Below, piece by piece: positions 34,401 to 49,400 of a DNA stretch of 64,000 bases. The notes beneath the pieces were generated by a model that worked only from the letters and a program-made list of their open reading frames with translations, was not told where the DNA came from and searched no databases. The translations under genes were made by a program, and so were the position numbers. Source of the stretch: Stichopus chloronotus (taxonomy: Eukaryota; Echinodermata; Holothuroidea; Aspidochirotida; Stichopodidae). The number at the start of each line of letters is the position of its first letter. The first letter of the stretch is position 1. The stretch spans positions 13,001,944-13,065,943 of the forward strand of contig CM037848.1 of assembly GCA_021234535.1 (NCBI GenBank), read 5' to 3'.

Positions 34401-37400
34401 CCTTATACGTATACCGCAGTTCAAAATTAATGTTTGTTTGTTTGTTTCTCATTACTGTGTGCTTGATGTGTCAGCCACTGTTGATGTATTCATCCCCACG
34501 GTTCTTGTAATCAAAATACCCCTAGTAATGTAGCGGTCGTTTGCGCTCCCTACCATTATGAATAACCTAGCCAGCGTTGGCCTAGCCAGCGTTCTACCTC
34601 TTTTATCAAAAGAGGCTCTTCGGGGGTCGGCTACATATGGCCGGATACGTGACTGAGGGTGACATTATGTCTTTGCATATTAATGACAGTATAACAATGG
34701 CTGACGGGTAGGTACGAAGTCATTTAATCAGATTCGGAATATTTGACTATTTTGTTTAAGAGTATTTCGACCTTCGATTTCGTAACAAAATCGATGGCGT
34801 GTTTTTCTTCTATTATCGGTGATTTGGTGAAATTCACTAGTGTGTAACCGTCGTAGAGGATTTACCGGTGGAGGACCAAGGTTAAGGACCATATCATTAT
34901 ATTGCTGCACAGTGTGTATTGTGTAATATGGCGTCTTCGAAAATGAAGGATGAGACACATATTTATGTTAATGTTTGAATTTTCCCAAGAACCAATGACA
35001 AGCTTCGGGGAGGGAGTATCGTCAATACAGATATTTCTACTGAGATCGTTCTGCTGCGAATTCGATTCCCTGGCCTCTTACTGGTACTCTGGGTACAAGC
35101 GCATGCTAGCGTGGCCAATCGAAACCTCGAACCAAAGATTTCACAGCTTCACTATTATGCTGTTGATTTTTTCGTCTCAATTTTTAATATCATATAAAGA
35201 TAACACAGTGAAGACAGTTTCTTCCGCCCAGTTATCAACAGCATCCATCGCGTCTCCAAACTCTCTGTAGGTAGTGGGCATTCTTCCTCCTTGCTGGCTA
35301 CGTCACTGGCTGGAATGTACATTTTAAAAACAAGTCACAATAAAATGGTCTGAAAATGAATAATTTTGATATGATGTAGATAATGGAAGAGGGGATTATA
35401 TAAAAAGCGAATGACAAGGAATACAGTTTATAGAAAGCAGATATTGGAGAGAGGGATCATATTAAGAGGATGATGAACGGTTGTAGGTTGACTCCAAATA
35501 AGGATTGGATAAAGCAGGTTTTCTTGGGGGATGTGAGGTACTCCATGCCATTTCATATTAGCTGTAATCGACCTGCAACACTATTACACAAAAACATGTC
35601 TCCATTCGGATAGGAATGGAACTTTAAAAGGTCAGCCTTTAAACGACTGTTCTGACAACTGATTCCAATACCATCTATTCCTTTGTGACAGACGCGTGAT
35701 TAGAATGGAATGCCCGGATGTGTCCTTTTAACTACCTTTCCCCTTTCAAGTCTTCTCATTTCGTGTCTTTGTCGTATCCGTTCCTCCGACAGACTTGTAT
35801 AAAGGGGTGTAAAGTGACAGCCTGTTCAGATTCGGTGGTATGACCTTTCAGAGAGTGAATGACTACTGATCACTACATTATCGTCATGTGTTTGTCATTG
35901 TTGTGTCACCGTCACCGTTGATAACTGTGTAAAATGTGTGGACTTTTAACTTTAACATTCGTCTTCCGTGGAGCAAATGCAATAAAATCAGAATATATAA
36001 TGCAGATTTTATATTAAGGAAGTAAATATCCCAGATGGAAGGTTAAGGGTGACAAGTGTTTGGGAGAGGTGAGGGCAGAGGCAATACCTGTAAGTTTGTA
36101 AAACTAATTTAGCGCTTTGCTTTAGAACAGGGATTGTCACAAGTGCAATTGTCAAGGTAATGTCAAATTGATTCAAGAGACTGTACTTCAACACATTTTC
36201 GGGGATCTTTTTGTCAAATATAAATGATAATGATCTGTATATAACTATCCCGGCTGATGGTCATATGAAGCTGAGGTTACTGGTCGCCTATACAAACGAG
36301 GTAAAAGTTTCGGGGAGAGTTGACTTCTGTACATATGTATGAGTCTGCATATGTTGTACCTCGTGTCACGGACCATTGGCTGTTACGTACAGTCCGTTGT
36401 GTTTCAGAAAATAATTGCTAACACATGTCCATTACTTTCAGTTTCTCCTCCTTTACTCTCTCAGTTTGCTATGGAACAGAAAGAGGGAGTGTTACGTCCA
36501 GATGTGAACAATGAAGACGAACATTATAACAGCCTGAAGGAGAGGTACACCAACTGCACCTACGTGGAGGGAAACCTGGAGATATCGTGGCTGCAAAATC
36601 CTAACTACGATCTTTCATTTCTGAGTAATATAACAGAGGTGACCGGATATGTGCTGGTGCTGTTTGTTTATGCTGACGTAGTGCCTTTGAACAACTTACG
36701 AGTCATCAGGGGGAAGAATCTTTACGACGGTCATGCACTTTACGTTGCACTGAATTACCACATCGCCATGGATAACATTGGACTTGAAACAACTCGAAAT
36801 GCCTAAACTCAACGGTGAGTCGAAAGAATACAATTGATTCTCTACCAAAGCATCTGCAATATCAGTCAGAATAGGAGAGACTTGAATTGAGGACTGGGAT
36901 GTTTATGTATATTCATGTATATGTGTATTTAATACATAGTCCGTGTATGTTTATCGAGTGCCCGGAAAATTCCTCCCCAACCCCGATAAATCCCAAAACG
37001 TTTTCCTTAACCCTCACTCTCTTCCTGAAGGAACTGTAAGGAGTAGTTTGTCCGGGGTGACATTTCAGGGTTGAGACTTGCTTAGGTGGGCGTTGTCAAG
37101 GTGAGAGCTCCCCAAGATCCAAGGGAAAATTTTGAAGGGGAATGATTGCCCTGGGGACGTGAAATTTTCCGGTTTTTACAGTGAGTGTCACGCGCCGGCA
37201 AATGTAGAAACATCGAAATGTCGAAACAGAAATATCGAAACGAAGATGTCGAAATGGAAATTTCCAAATCTCGACACACACAAAAAATCGAAACCAAATG
37301 TCCAAATCCAGACATTTCGAAACATCGAAATATTGGAATACGGAAATGTCGAAATCATTCAAACTATCAAAAGCGATGAAGTTGAAACATTGAAAAAAAG

Positions 37401-40400
37401 TCGAAACTTCAAAACAAAAATGGATACATCGAAATATGGAACTCTCAAAACGTCTCTTTAAGGCCACTGTAGGGAGCTAATAATCAGAAATGTCCTTTTT
37501 GTCATTCTTAAGTCTGTAAGTTCCAACATTTTTTTTACAGAAATTATCCGAGGGAATGTCCACTTTTTCAACAACTACCAGCTATGTTATGTCCATACCA
37601 TACAGTGGGATGACCTGCAGCCTAACATAGCAGTGGAATTCGATATCTCTGAAAACGATGTGGACTGCAATACTGACGGTAAGTGCTTTTTTCTTTATCT
37701 TGTCTTGTATCACTACCAATGTAGATGCAAGACATTTAATTGCAATATAGGTGATAACGCTATAAATTAAGGAGCGGTGGTCAACCTTATTGAATCAAGG
37801 GGTAGCGTCGCTACCTTTGAAGTTCGTTTTCGAAACCCAGCTTGCAAGAGACTCTCCTAGTTCAGTCTCTTTGTAGTAGTGTAGATAAACGCAAACTTTT
37901 GCTAACGGCAAACAAGAAGTTTCGAGTGCTTGTGGAGGTGAGTGAGGTACACATAATCGGCAATTTATCATATTCGTTTTGTAGGAGCTCACAGCAAGAA
38001 CCGTTATTTTTTAAATATGATTTCTGTTTTTAATTCTTTATCCCGATCCCGTTGCTTTTCAAAGTAGTTACTGACATTTCCGTGCATTGAAGAACGTAGT
38101 CCGTCCACGTGTAACCTCGCCTGTATTAAAATGTAAAGAAAACTTAAGATCAAACATAATCGTATCCTTTTGTTAGTCAGTGCACACATAATCACTTTAC
38201 GTTTTTGTTCTGTTGATGAAAATGCTCTCCAGAAGTGACAAACATAGAAAGCAGATATAAATATTGTAAAAAAAATAGGTAAATGTTCATCATATCGGTG
38301 CAAAATACAATAAATACAATTGAGACCGTCGATACAACCCTATCGTTTCATTGCAAAACTTGGAAGTTCATTTTATTTAAACTTCTATCATTTTGAAACA
38401 ATTATAAGACGATGCAGCAGGATGTAAAAAAAGTAGTCAAAATGATCCATTCTTCGAAAGAAAAATAAAGTAAACTTTGGGAAATTTTAGACCTTGATTA
38501 ATGTATTCAGTGAATTACGTAAATGCTAGGTAATATACTGTAAAGAAATTAATCGCCTAAGTATTAAACTTATAATATTAGTGGAAATTGTCCCATATGC
38601 ATGATTATGGAACAGGTTAACTTCTTTGGATCTTTGCTACAGTAATAACTTGAGAGGCTAGGTAAAGTATTGCTGATTAAACATGATCTTCTGACTCAGC
38701 TAAACTGAAAACATGAAAGAACGTTAGAGTAATCAAAACATTAACTTCGATTTCGTATTTCCTCTAGAGTATCGATGTCATGAAAGCTGCGAAAGTGGAA
38801 GTTGTTGGGGTCCTGGACCTGATAAATGCCAGATATGTAAGTTTGTGTTTCGATGTGTTTTAAACCTGTATACAATTACGTGCAGTCTGAGTAATGTTTT
38901 AGTCAAATGTAGCGGCTCAATGTTAACTTTAATGTTCACTTTTATCATGTGTACTGTTCTTCTATGACTGTAAGATAAACGACAAAATTTCTTAATTGTT
39001 TTGAATCTGCGAAGCACACTGTGCAATTCACAAAACGTTAAACGGTGTCACGTAACCTTGTTGTTCAAACTGTTCAAAATGCAGAGTGATTCTCAAGTTA
39101 TTATCTTCACAGTAACACTGAAGACATGTAACGAGAGGTGCGATTATCGTTGCCGTGGTACCACACCAGCTGACTGTTGCCATGGGAGCTGTGTTGCAGG
39201 GTGTAGAGATTCAACACCGAGCGGCTGCTTTGTAAGATACTGATCAAATTGGTGATATATAATAATAATGATTGCAAAAACCAGTTTACGTCTGTTATTT
39301 TTCCAGGTTTTACAAGGTAATATATTTATATGGAAATATTCCATTTACATTTTAGCAAATGCCAGCATATTCATCATCCATCCCCCAGTATTAAAACAAT
39401 GTGATCGAGATTCACACATGTGTCTGGCAATGTCACGAGGCAATGACATCATAAGTAACATCTACGTTCCAAGGAAGGCGATGGATAGTCTACATAACCA
39501 AGATATTCATTTTCGCATTCACGCACATGAGGGGAGATGTTGAGTGCTGACCCTCATATTGGTTGTCTGGATGTCCTGTTATGGCATGCAATTGTGATGG
39601 TTGAAACTGAGACTGAAAGGTTTTGTGTAAGGAGGCATCTAGGATTAGTAAGAGTAGTTGGGAGGTTCTTACAATTTGCATTTATTAAAGGAGTTGTTAC
39701 AGTAGTGTCATAGACTGTGTCACAGATTTGCGCTGTTTTGGTGGTAGGTCGTCCAGGAGAAATTGCTACTTTGAAAAGTGGTAGGTGACGAAACAAAACA
39801 AGTTATGAAAATGTTGGCTTCACTAAATTATCATACAAAGCATAAAAACTCATCAACAATCGCCAACACTTTTCAGTTTTCTTTACGAAGGAGTCACTTC
39901 TTCAAAGTATGCATATATCCCCCGACTACAGCTACTTTGGAAGAATCTTACAGCCTGCAATTGTAAATCCAAATTTGTGATCAATGTTTTCACAACATCA
40001 CACTTTCATGGATGTTAAACCTTGCACATGAACAATAATCACAAGATCGTCCTCTTGTTTTTCACACTTTCTTTTGGCTCACCTCGATGTTTGCAGGCAT
40101 GCCGTAGTTTTATCAACGATGATGAATGTGTGTCCCAGTGTCCTCCACGTTATATCTACAACCGAAGAACATTTCAGAGAGAGAGAAATGAAAACTTCAA
40201 ATTTTCGTACGAGTTCCGCTGTCTGGATCAGTGTCCAGGTAACTTTTCAATTTCCTTATCCAATTAATGAGCGGTAATGTGGTCTGATTCAGAAGAGGGG
40301 GTGGCTATCATTTATATAACAAACAATACACATAAAAATAATAGTGAACCAAATTTCTTGGACTGATTTGGAACATAAACAAATCCACAAAAATGTGTCA

Positions 40401-43400
40401 CATCCAAAGTAAGGGTAAAGGTTAAAATTCCTGTGTTTCTTTTATTCTCTTGATGTGTCAGAGTAAAAGATACAGCCATCCAAGTTCTAACGAAGAAAAT
40501 TGCCAACATATGAAATTTTAAGACTGCAAGTAATTTAACTTAAAATAACAGTATCGTGTTTTTGTGTGTGTGTGTCACCAGAACGACGTAGAAGTAGAAT
40601 TTTGCACCCTTACCTTGTTAATCTTCCCCTATTAACCATTCGTCCTCCGTTAGTCTCTGTTTTCTCTTGTGGCATAACTTTGGACAGGCTTGCGTTGGGT
40701 TTGTAATACTTAAGACCACCCCATGAATCTGAAATGGTTTCTCACAAAGTTGAACAATTTTTTGATACAAATTTTAAAACTAGATCGACCAAATTAAGGC
40801 TGAAATTCTGGATACTTGAGGTTACCAATCCCAGGTGTTTCTTTCATCAATTAAAAAAAATTTAAAATTTTTTTTTTTTCCAGATAACGTCGTCGAACAT
40901 GGTGACTTTTGCGTCAAAAACTGTCCACCAGGAATGACAGAGAAGGACGGGAAATGCAAAGAATGCGATGGCGATTGCATTGGCGAGAAAGGTAACGTGT
41001 GGTCATGGCGCTTTCATGACACTGAAGATGAACAAATTTAGAAATGCTTAGGCATCCTATCTTGCCTCACGTGACACCGTAGACGTTCTTGTATTCCCAA
41101 GAAGGCAAAATCTAACCCTGACTGTATTTCTGGTGATCAGATCACGTTGCAGCACACAGGACACGTCTTTTTTGGGTGTTTCAAGTACAATCGTTGACTT
41201 TTGCTCTGATTGAGATGGTTCTTTAGTCGTGTTGGCTTCCATCAGTACCAAATGTAGTCACCTGGAATTTTATTTCTGACTAGGCCGTTGAGAATAAAGT
41301 TCAACCAATGGGATGTGTAGTACAACATGACGTGTATTTCATACCGTTTAGATCAATCTGTTTCCAGTTTCGTAAATCTGAGCATTAGTATACTTATATA
41401 AAAGAAAGAACGTAGTTTTGAACATAGCCATAATTCAGTGTAGTTTAGATCTATCCGTCCATCCGTTCATTTTCCTATCTGTCTATCTGTGGAAAAGTCT
41501 ATCTATCTGTCTGTCTTTTTATCTATCTGTCTATCCCATTATCCGTCTATCCATCCGTCCATGTAATGTCCGCCAATGTCCAAATGCTTCTCAATGTTCC
41601 ATGGGGTTGTGTTGCAAGAGTCTTGGTCCAAGGTCCCATCTGAGTTCTACAGTCCTTTTTGATTCCTTGCCGTAGGCAGGGGAATCTATGCAGATGTCGT
41701 GTGTGTATGCGTGTATGCGTGTGTGTGTGACGGTTGCTCGTAAACGCTCTATTTCAAGAAGGGTAACTCTGAGTAATTTCATTTTTAGCATGTAGGTTGC
41801 CCATATTGAGTAGATGATCCCTATTGTTTTTGGTGTCCAAATCGTGCATATTAATGAGGTTATGGGGTAAAACATAAAAAATGTTAAAAACTGCCATAGT
41901 TCCTTATCCGTGGGTCAGATTTGTTTTAAACTTTATAAGGTTGTCTGTTATTAACAGGTTCACGACCCTGTGAAATTTAATGCCTATCAATAGAGAGGAA
42001 GGGATAATTTTTCACTATAAAACAATAATAATAGCCTAAACACCATTATTGTGGTTATTATAAACTACCGTACAAATGCATATGGGGCTACATTGTGCAA
42101 TTTCAGTTTTTGATTCTGTCGCACACAGTTAACTCAATGGGATTGCTCCCTACTGTACTGCATTTGTAACTTAGTGAGTAACTTCTAGTGTGAGGGGCCT
42201 CGACAAGTTGTCCAGAGAGATAGTCTTGGTATGGGGGGTCATGGGGTCAGATAGAAAAGGTGGCATCCATGCATTGGAATGTTAATGGGTTGATAAAAAA
42301 TGAAGAAAATAAAAAAACATCTGTTCTGTCATTTATTAGGATAATATCAATATCCAGAGGAACAGCTGGTACCAGAACAAGGTTTCTTAACAATCAAATT
42401 GGAGTGCTTTCAATCATATTTCACAATGTCGGAAAGGATGGAGGAAGCAAAAATATTGAGGAGGAATCATAACTTAGGGTCAACTTACGAGGACTTTGAG
42501 TGTGTTATAAGCTACTTGTAACAAGGACGAAATTATCGCAGAGTCGATAAGGGAAAATTTGCAAAAGGCAGAGCACCAATTTGAGGCAATGGAAGAGGTT
42601 CATGCTGATCTGGCTGGGCTGTTGTCTGATGAAGCATTTGAGCAAGCAGAAAGCTGGATGTTGGAATGCCAAAAGCATTATACTGAGGAGAGGGAGGAAG
42701 CATTGAAAAAGTTAAAGGAGGAAATTGAGTTTCAAATTAGGGTTGGAATTACCTAAGGCAGAAATTCCACCATACGATGGAGACCCAAGAACATTCTGGT
42801 CGTTTATGAAGAATTTGGAGGTAAATATGGCAGACAATCTGAGTTCAGATGAGGTAAGGTTGAGTTATGTGATTCAACTAACAACAGGCAAGACTAGAAG
42901 CAGCATTGATTATTGTGTGTTTCTTGGAGCTCAGAGGTAATGTTGACTGATGTCATACTCATACTGTACTTGATGTGTGGGTTGTATGGCCTGGGTAGGT
43001 GATCCCTATTGCTTTTGGTGGACTTCAAATGTCGCGGTCATTTTAGGTCACCAAAATAAAGGTCATTTTGGGTTAAAGGCTTGTGGTGTATCAAGAAAAA
43101 TAACTGCAGTTGATCTTATACTTGTCATGTGAATAATTCAAGTTTGTTGTAATATAACCATGTAGCAAGGAATCACAAAGCCTTTTGGCTTTCTGGTTTT
43201 TTTAATATAATTCAGACAATTGAGTAAGTTCTACAGTTTTTCTTGTACAATATTGATGATTGGTTATAATGACACTCTGTTAGCGGTTCATATGATTTGT
43301 CCTAATGATACTATGTTAAAGGTATCTTCATGGTCTTCAGGGATGATCTACATTAGTGCTCTTGTCTGGAGTTATTACATTGGATCTGAAACCTGCAAGT

Positions 43401-46400
43401 AGGAGAATGGTAAAGATATGACGAATACTATTATGACAGAGGTCACTTCTCATGGTTCCAGTCCAGTTGTACTGTTATTGTGATAGTATAGTGTTTCTCA
43501 AACAACTACAACAGTTCAGTTTCTTGCCTTGACATGCACGTGAAATGCACAGACAAACAAAGCATAACCTTCAGTTTGGATTGAAAACATAGAGTAAAAT
43601 ATTCCGCAAATGATGCTAAAATGTATATCATCGATGGATTGATCGGCCAACGTCTAAATAGGGTGCCCTTTTTGTTTCTCCTTGCATTCTGGAAATTTCA
43701 ACAAAGGATATTACAATTAGCATTGCTTGATTGCTTTTGCAATGGGAAGGTTGAAGAAAGTCGCCTCCAGAGCAATGTTCTCTAGAATGGAATTACCTTT
43801 TACAAACTATTCCCAGTAAAACAAGGAACGACAACAGCTGTTTTGGTATAACTTAACATTCTTCACTACCTTCCATTGAATGTTTAAATCCTTTGTGGAA
43901 CGGTGAAATTTTTGCTGTGAAAAAACTCAGTTATTTGTTATATTTGCTTAATTCACAGTGTGTATTTTACCAACCGAAGATGAATATCTGTACGGAAGCT
44001 CGTTCACAAACAACGACTTAGTAAACTGCACAAAAATCGTAGGGAATATCATCATCGGTGCCATATCTTTTAGAGGGTAAGCTGAAGTCCTCATAACCTT
44101 TAGCCAGATGTACAAAGAGATCGAAAGAGATATTACCTATTACCACTCTAACTATATGACTACCAGTGTCCTGGCCCACTAGTTTTGCAAACCTAACGAG
44201 GAGACTTTTCCTCGAATACCAACAGGGTTACCAGATTTCGGTCCACTGGTCCGGCACATTTATAAAAAGTGTGTCTTTTGAGAATAATCTGTTTTCTACA
44301 GTCTATTTTAGATGAGGCACAAAATTAAAAGGAAAGTTAATAAATTGACGTGAGAAAGCAGGATTTCGGAGCCTGTGTAATTTATTGTCGTGAGGTTCTT
44401 CTAACTTAGTTGATGGAAGAGCGGTTTGAGGAGATACGTTCCACCATATTATGGCTATATGTAGCCATTAGGCTACATAAGTAGCAAAGAATAACACACT
44501 AAAATAGAGAAATCTTAATATGTCAATAACTGGTCAATCCAATACAGGTCCAGAGTGAATACGAGATCACAAGATATTAAAATGTATTTACAATTACTAT
44601 CAAATATATACGGGAAGAGGAACAGTATACTCAGTCTTTATGTTTGACCAAGTTGACTTTCATAATGGGGAAAAGGACCCCATTCAGTGAGGTCAAATGT
44701 CAGGTTGGGTCATTGGATAAAAAACAAAAGCGTCGGTCGTCAAGAATGTAAATATCAAAAGAGGTAATCGGCATGGTAGGATAATATCAACGGTATATGA
44801 TTTGTTCCATACAATTTTTCATATGTCAGAATAAAGCAATTATATTTTCTTTGTTCGTCCTAAATAATATATATGTTAAACCATTTTCAAAGTTCTATCC
44901 AAAAGTAAAGTAATATTTTTTTTGGTTGATTTTGTGTTGATCCTGCTGGCTAGATGTGATCCCTTGTTTGATGGCGGTTGAATTCTGAAAACGATTATGG
45001 GCCGAGGACAAGGGACATCTTTTGTAATGTTTGGTTGAATAATATCTTATTTAAAACAGAAGCGAAACCACCTGTCAATATGCTTCTCTCCAATTAAAGG
45101 CAAGTACGTGACCACTCTGAATACTTCCCAACCAATTGCCTTGCAGTATGTCATTTATACAAACTCAGATTCATATATACAGTTAAAGAATGAAAACAGT
45201 AGGTCATTTCTTTTCTTCTTTCGTTTTCTGACATTTCAGCGATATATTTGAAGGTAAACTCCCTCTACACATGGACCATTTGATGGAACTCTCTACTGTA
45301 CGTGAGATTACCGGATTTCTCGCCATCCAAGCTCCTTACGTGAATCTTGGCAACATATCTTTTTTCAGGAATCTGGAAAAAATATGGGGAAGGAACCTTT
45401 ACAAGTAGGTTTAAATGTTTCCAACTATTTTGTTTTTGTGCAAACTTGTTCAGCTTTCCTTTCAGAAGTAAATTATCAGTTTTTGTGTTTATACTCCTGA
45501 TTAGGTCTGATCCGTGTTGGAATCAAGTTTGAATATGTCAGGTCATGAATTCAATCAAATATCATAGATAGCTACATAGCTATATATACAGCTACATTTT
45601 TGCAAAACTGTGCGTTATCCAAACACATATGTACAAACATTTATCAAATGCCAATTGCAATTGTGTGTTTCTGGAGCGTGCTGCTGTTTTTTCATGGCAA
45701 CCTGTTGACACAGCCTACAGTGCACGAAAAAAGACATTCCACGCAAAACATCCCAATGGTGGATCTTACATACTGCCAAAATCTATCTAGTTTTACTTAC
45801 TCCACCACATTCAAATATCAAGCTAGCGCATGAAAGAGAATAAGGTCAGAGTTCACGACCTTTGTGCTTAAATACAGGTGCTTTGATGACCAGCTGAAGA
45901 TGTGTGCTGTCCTTGTACAGTATGTATGAAGGGGGTTTGAAAGACTCATGCTCCTGCACATGACATTTCAAGATAAATCGCATTTGCAATGGGTATGGAA
46001 TAATTCTATTGTTTTGGCAGGATGAAGGTTATTGACGCACATGAAAAACCCTCTTAGCATATTGAGGATATTGATGAAAGTCAGGTGGTTGAATAAAACG
46101 ACCAGTTTCTGAACTTCTAATTAAGCAGTGCAGGGACGTAGCCAGGATCATTTGTGAGGGGGCAAAATCGACTCATCGTCCCTTCGATCTTGACCTCTGT
46201 CTTGAGGGAGGGGTACAAGGGAAGGAGGAATCGCCTCCAAGAGCTTCAGCCAGAATTTCAAATCAGCCAGTCCACAGATACGTGGCAGAGGAGAGGTATA
46301 AGGGGATGGGATATCCCCTTATAGTTGTGTTTGAATAATCAGTAATATCTGTTTCTTTAAGTCAAGAAAGTGTGGGACCGAGAAGTCATAACAAAATTTC

Positions 46401-49400
46401 AAATCTCAAGTTCAAGTTGACCGCTTCTTCCTTTAAACCATTACAAGGAACAGACAGGTAAGGTGACAATTGATCGTGGAAGATTTTAAGTCAAAATGTA
46501 TTAGCTGCAAATCAAACCTTCTTGTATCTTTATCATCAGAAATTCTTGCCACCTACAATTCTGCTTAATTCTGAGAGACTGGAAAAAATCAAAGTAAGGG
46601 AATGGTAAAAGAGTAAATGTGATGTGAATCATCGCTAATACCGATAGCGGGAATGTTGCTGTTTTTCAGACCAACCAGCTGTAGACCTGTATTTGCAATC
46701 AAAAGGTTTGGTGGCAAGCGCCCGCAAATCATACAAATGCTATCCCAGTGAGGAGGGTAGATTTCGTCCTCTTGTCTTGCAGGGGAACTCTTAAATCAGC
46801 TACGGAATTGGTCTTAGGGAACTCTACAACCATTTACCAAGATTGTCTTCAGTAACAGTTTCACCATTCTTCTCAGGCTTTCACCACATTAACATAATTC
46901 TTTTACATATTTTTTTTTTTTTCATCCCAGCAGATAGATCCCTTAGCAATTATTTTATTTATCTGTTTTTCTTTCTTGTTAACTTTCATTTTGTTGTCAG
47001 CTCCGGGTTAATCAAAGGGAGGAAGGGAAGTGAGGTCGATCAATTTGACATAGTTTTCGTTTCACTAGGAATGAAAATGCAAAATGTAATGTCGTTTGTC
47101 GACTTTTGTCCCATTTTTTACAGTCATCGTTCGAGTTTCGTATTATCGACCACAAGCGTAGAATTCTTAAATTTACAAAAGCTTAAGGTAATCGGAGCTG
47201 GAGATGTCTACGTCATGGACAACGACAATCTGTGTTATGTTAACGAACAGCTGTTTCGAAACATTGTGCCATCGGATAGTTCAGTTGTGTTTCAGGGTAA
47301 CAAAGATGAACAGAGCTGCGGTAAGTGGTCCCACTTTCCTTCCGCTTATCACCAGCATTATCCTTGAAGCTAAGTTTGAGTTTTGCACTCAGTTGGACAT
47401 TTTCGTTCTCTGTCTCTCCTTTTAATTTTATGCCCCCTTTCTATCGTACCTTTCCTTCTTTTCTGCTTTGTTCATCCCCACAAGATGTGGAATAAGGTTA
47501 AGGCAAAACGTGTGAAGATGTGCCACCCACGGACGCTTGTTACGACCTTGGTGTAACAAACTTGATCCAAAGTGTAACCGCTTTCTTCCCAAAATGTAAC
47601 AACGTGCAGATTAACATCAGACCATAGTGAAGTCATCAAAGATGGCCGCCATATTTTTAAAGTGCCATAACTTAACCAAAGGGGTCAGATCGCAGTGGGA
47701 TTTGCACCATTTAATTTCTCATGACATTCTCGAGACATAAAAAATATACATTTTCTTGGGTGTCGTCAGTGTTGCTATGAAAAATCAAAATAGCCGCCAT
47801 AACGTTAGTTTGGGATGAAACTTGCTCCATTGAACTCAGAGTGGTATAAAACATCAAGAAAGTTTATTTACTGCTCACCTGGGTGACTACAACTCTAAAT
47901 TATTGAACCTGCCGTACGTCTGTAAAACAAGGCCGAGTTAATCTCGTAATCCCAGTTATTCTGTTGGAAAATAAAAAAATGAAAACGACAAAAAACTTAA
48001 AAATATAAAATATGCAAGATGCGGCGCCTGAGCTTCATGATTCCATGATGAAATTGTACCCAGTTCCAGGCACGGAAGTCCGGACTAGTAGGGACGATTC
48101 AAAAACAGATCTGAAATTGTCGTGACTCATACAATACAAGATCATGAAATTACCAAATACAGTGATTGATGTTTCTTATATTACGTGATGCGTAATGTGA
48201 GGTGTAATTCTAAACTTGTTAGTCACTGGAAAATGATAGTTACCCCAAAAATTATGAGATACATTTTACAGTTCTGTTAATGAAACTCATTCACTTTTTT
48301 TCTCAATATATATATTTTAAATAGCTGCGGACGGAAAAGTTTGCCATGAGGAATGTAAATCAGACGAAGGCTGCTGGGGACCACTGCCGACTCAATGTGG
48401 AAAGTGTGCTAATGCTCAGTACGAGGATACATGCCTGTCAGATTGCCATAGCAACAACACTGAATACCTGTGAGTAGTCTTGTTTATCTATGCATTCATG
48501 ACGGGGAAACAAAAAGAGAAGTAAAACACAATAAACAGGCAATGTCAGTTTCTTGTTTTGTTTATTCGTCCATGTTTTCATTACGAACAGTGCCTGCATG
48601 TGCACCGATGTTCATATTTGTAGTTCAGTTCCGTTCGGCGGACTGTAATTCAATCTCTTTTTGAGAGTGCAAATCTAGGGGAAATTATGAAATGATGAAG
48701 ATATGTACACCACATATGCAACAAAATTAGATGCGAAATGTGTATGAATATGTATCAATCTTTGATGGATTTGGATGGAATTTGTGGCTATTTTCAATGC
48801 TGAATGCACCCAATACTCCAAAGTGTCATTTTCATGTCACGCGACCGTCAAAGACCGTCAATGTATCGAGATGTGTCATCACTACGTTGTGTTTCGGTAA
48901 TAAATGTGGCAACTTCAACTGTTTATGTCTTGGGAACCATACATGAAAGGAATTGAATGGAAATTTCACTAAAATGGTCAGATTTACTCCCTCGTCAACA
49001 TGACGACGCTGTATTTGTGCCTGGGCCATCCTCTTAATAATGCAATGATTTGTAATGTGGTGAAAGAAGAATCTAAGAACATTGGAAGAAAGAACCGTAA
49101 CCATGACAATCTCTCAACCGGTTTTGATATCATCACGAACTGCAAATTCATCAATGCTCTGAAGCTGGACTGTTATATTTTACAAAGTTGTCAATTAGTT
49201 GTGAAAAAGTGATTCTTCTTCACTTCAATTTCCTTCTGAAACAAGTATCTGATCGCCATTCGTCCTGAAATGAAAAGTTTGTCAAATATTCAAACACTGT
49301 TAAATGTGTTGTTTGGAAGCGACTCTCCAAATTTGGTAACCCTATATGTAAAGATGGAATATGAGTTGATAGTTTGTCATATTTTGCCACTGAAATTGTT

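Noticed and set aside
37096..37467. 123-codon minus-strand and 109-codon plus-strand frames
   Set aside because: Both arise from the degenerate gtcgaaa minisatellite in copy B intron 2.
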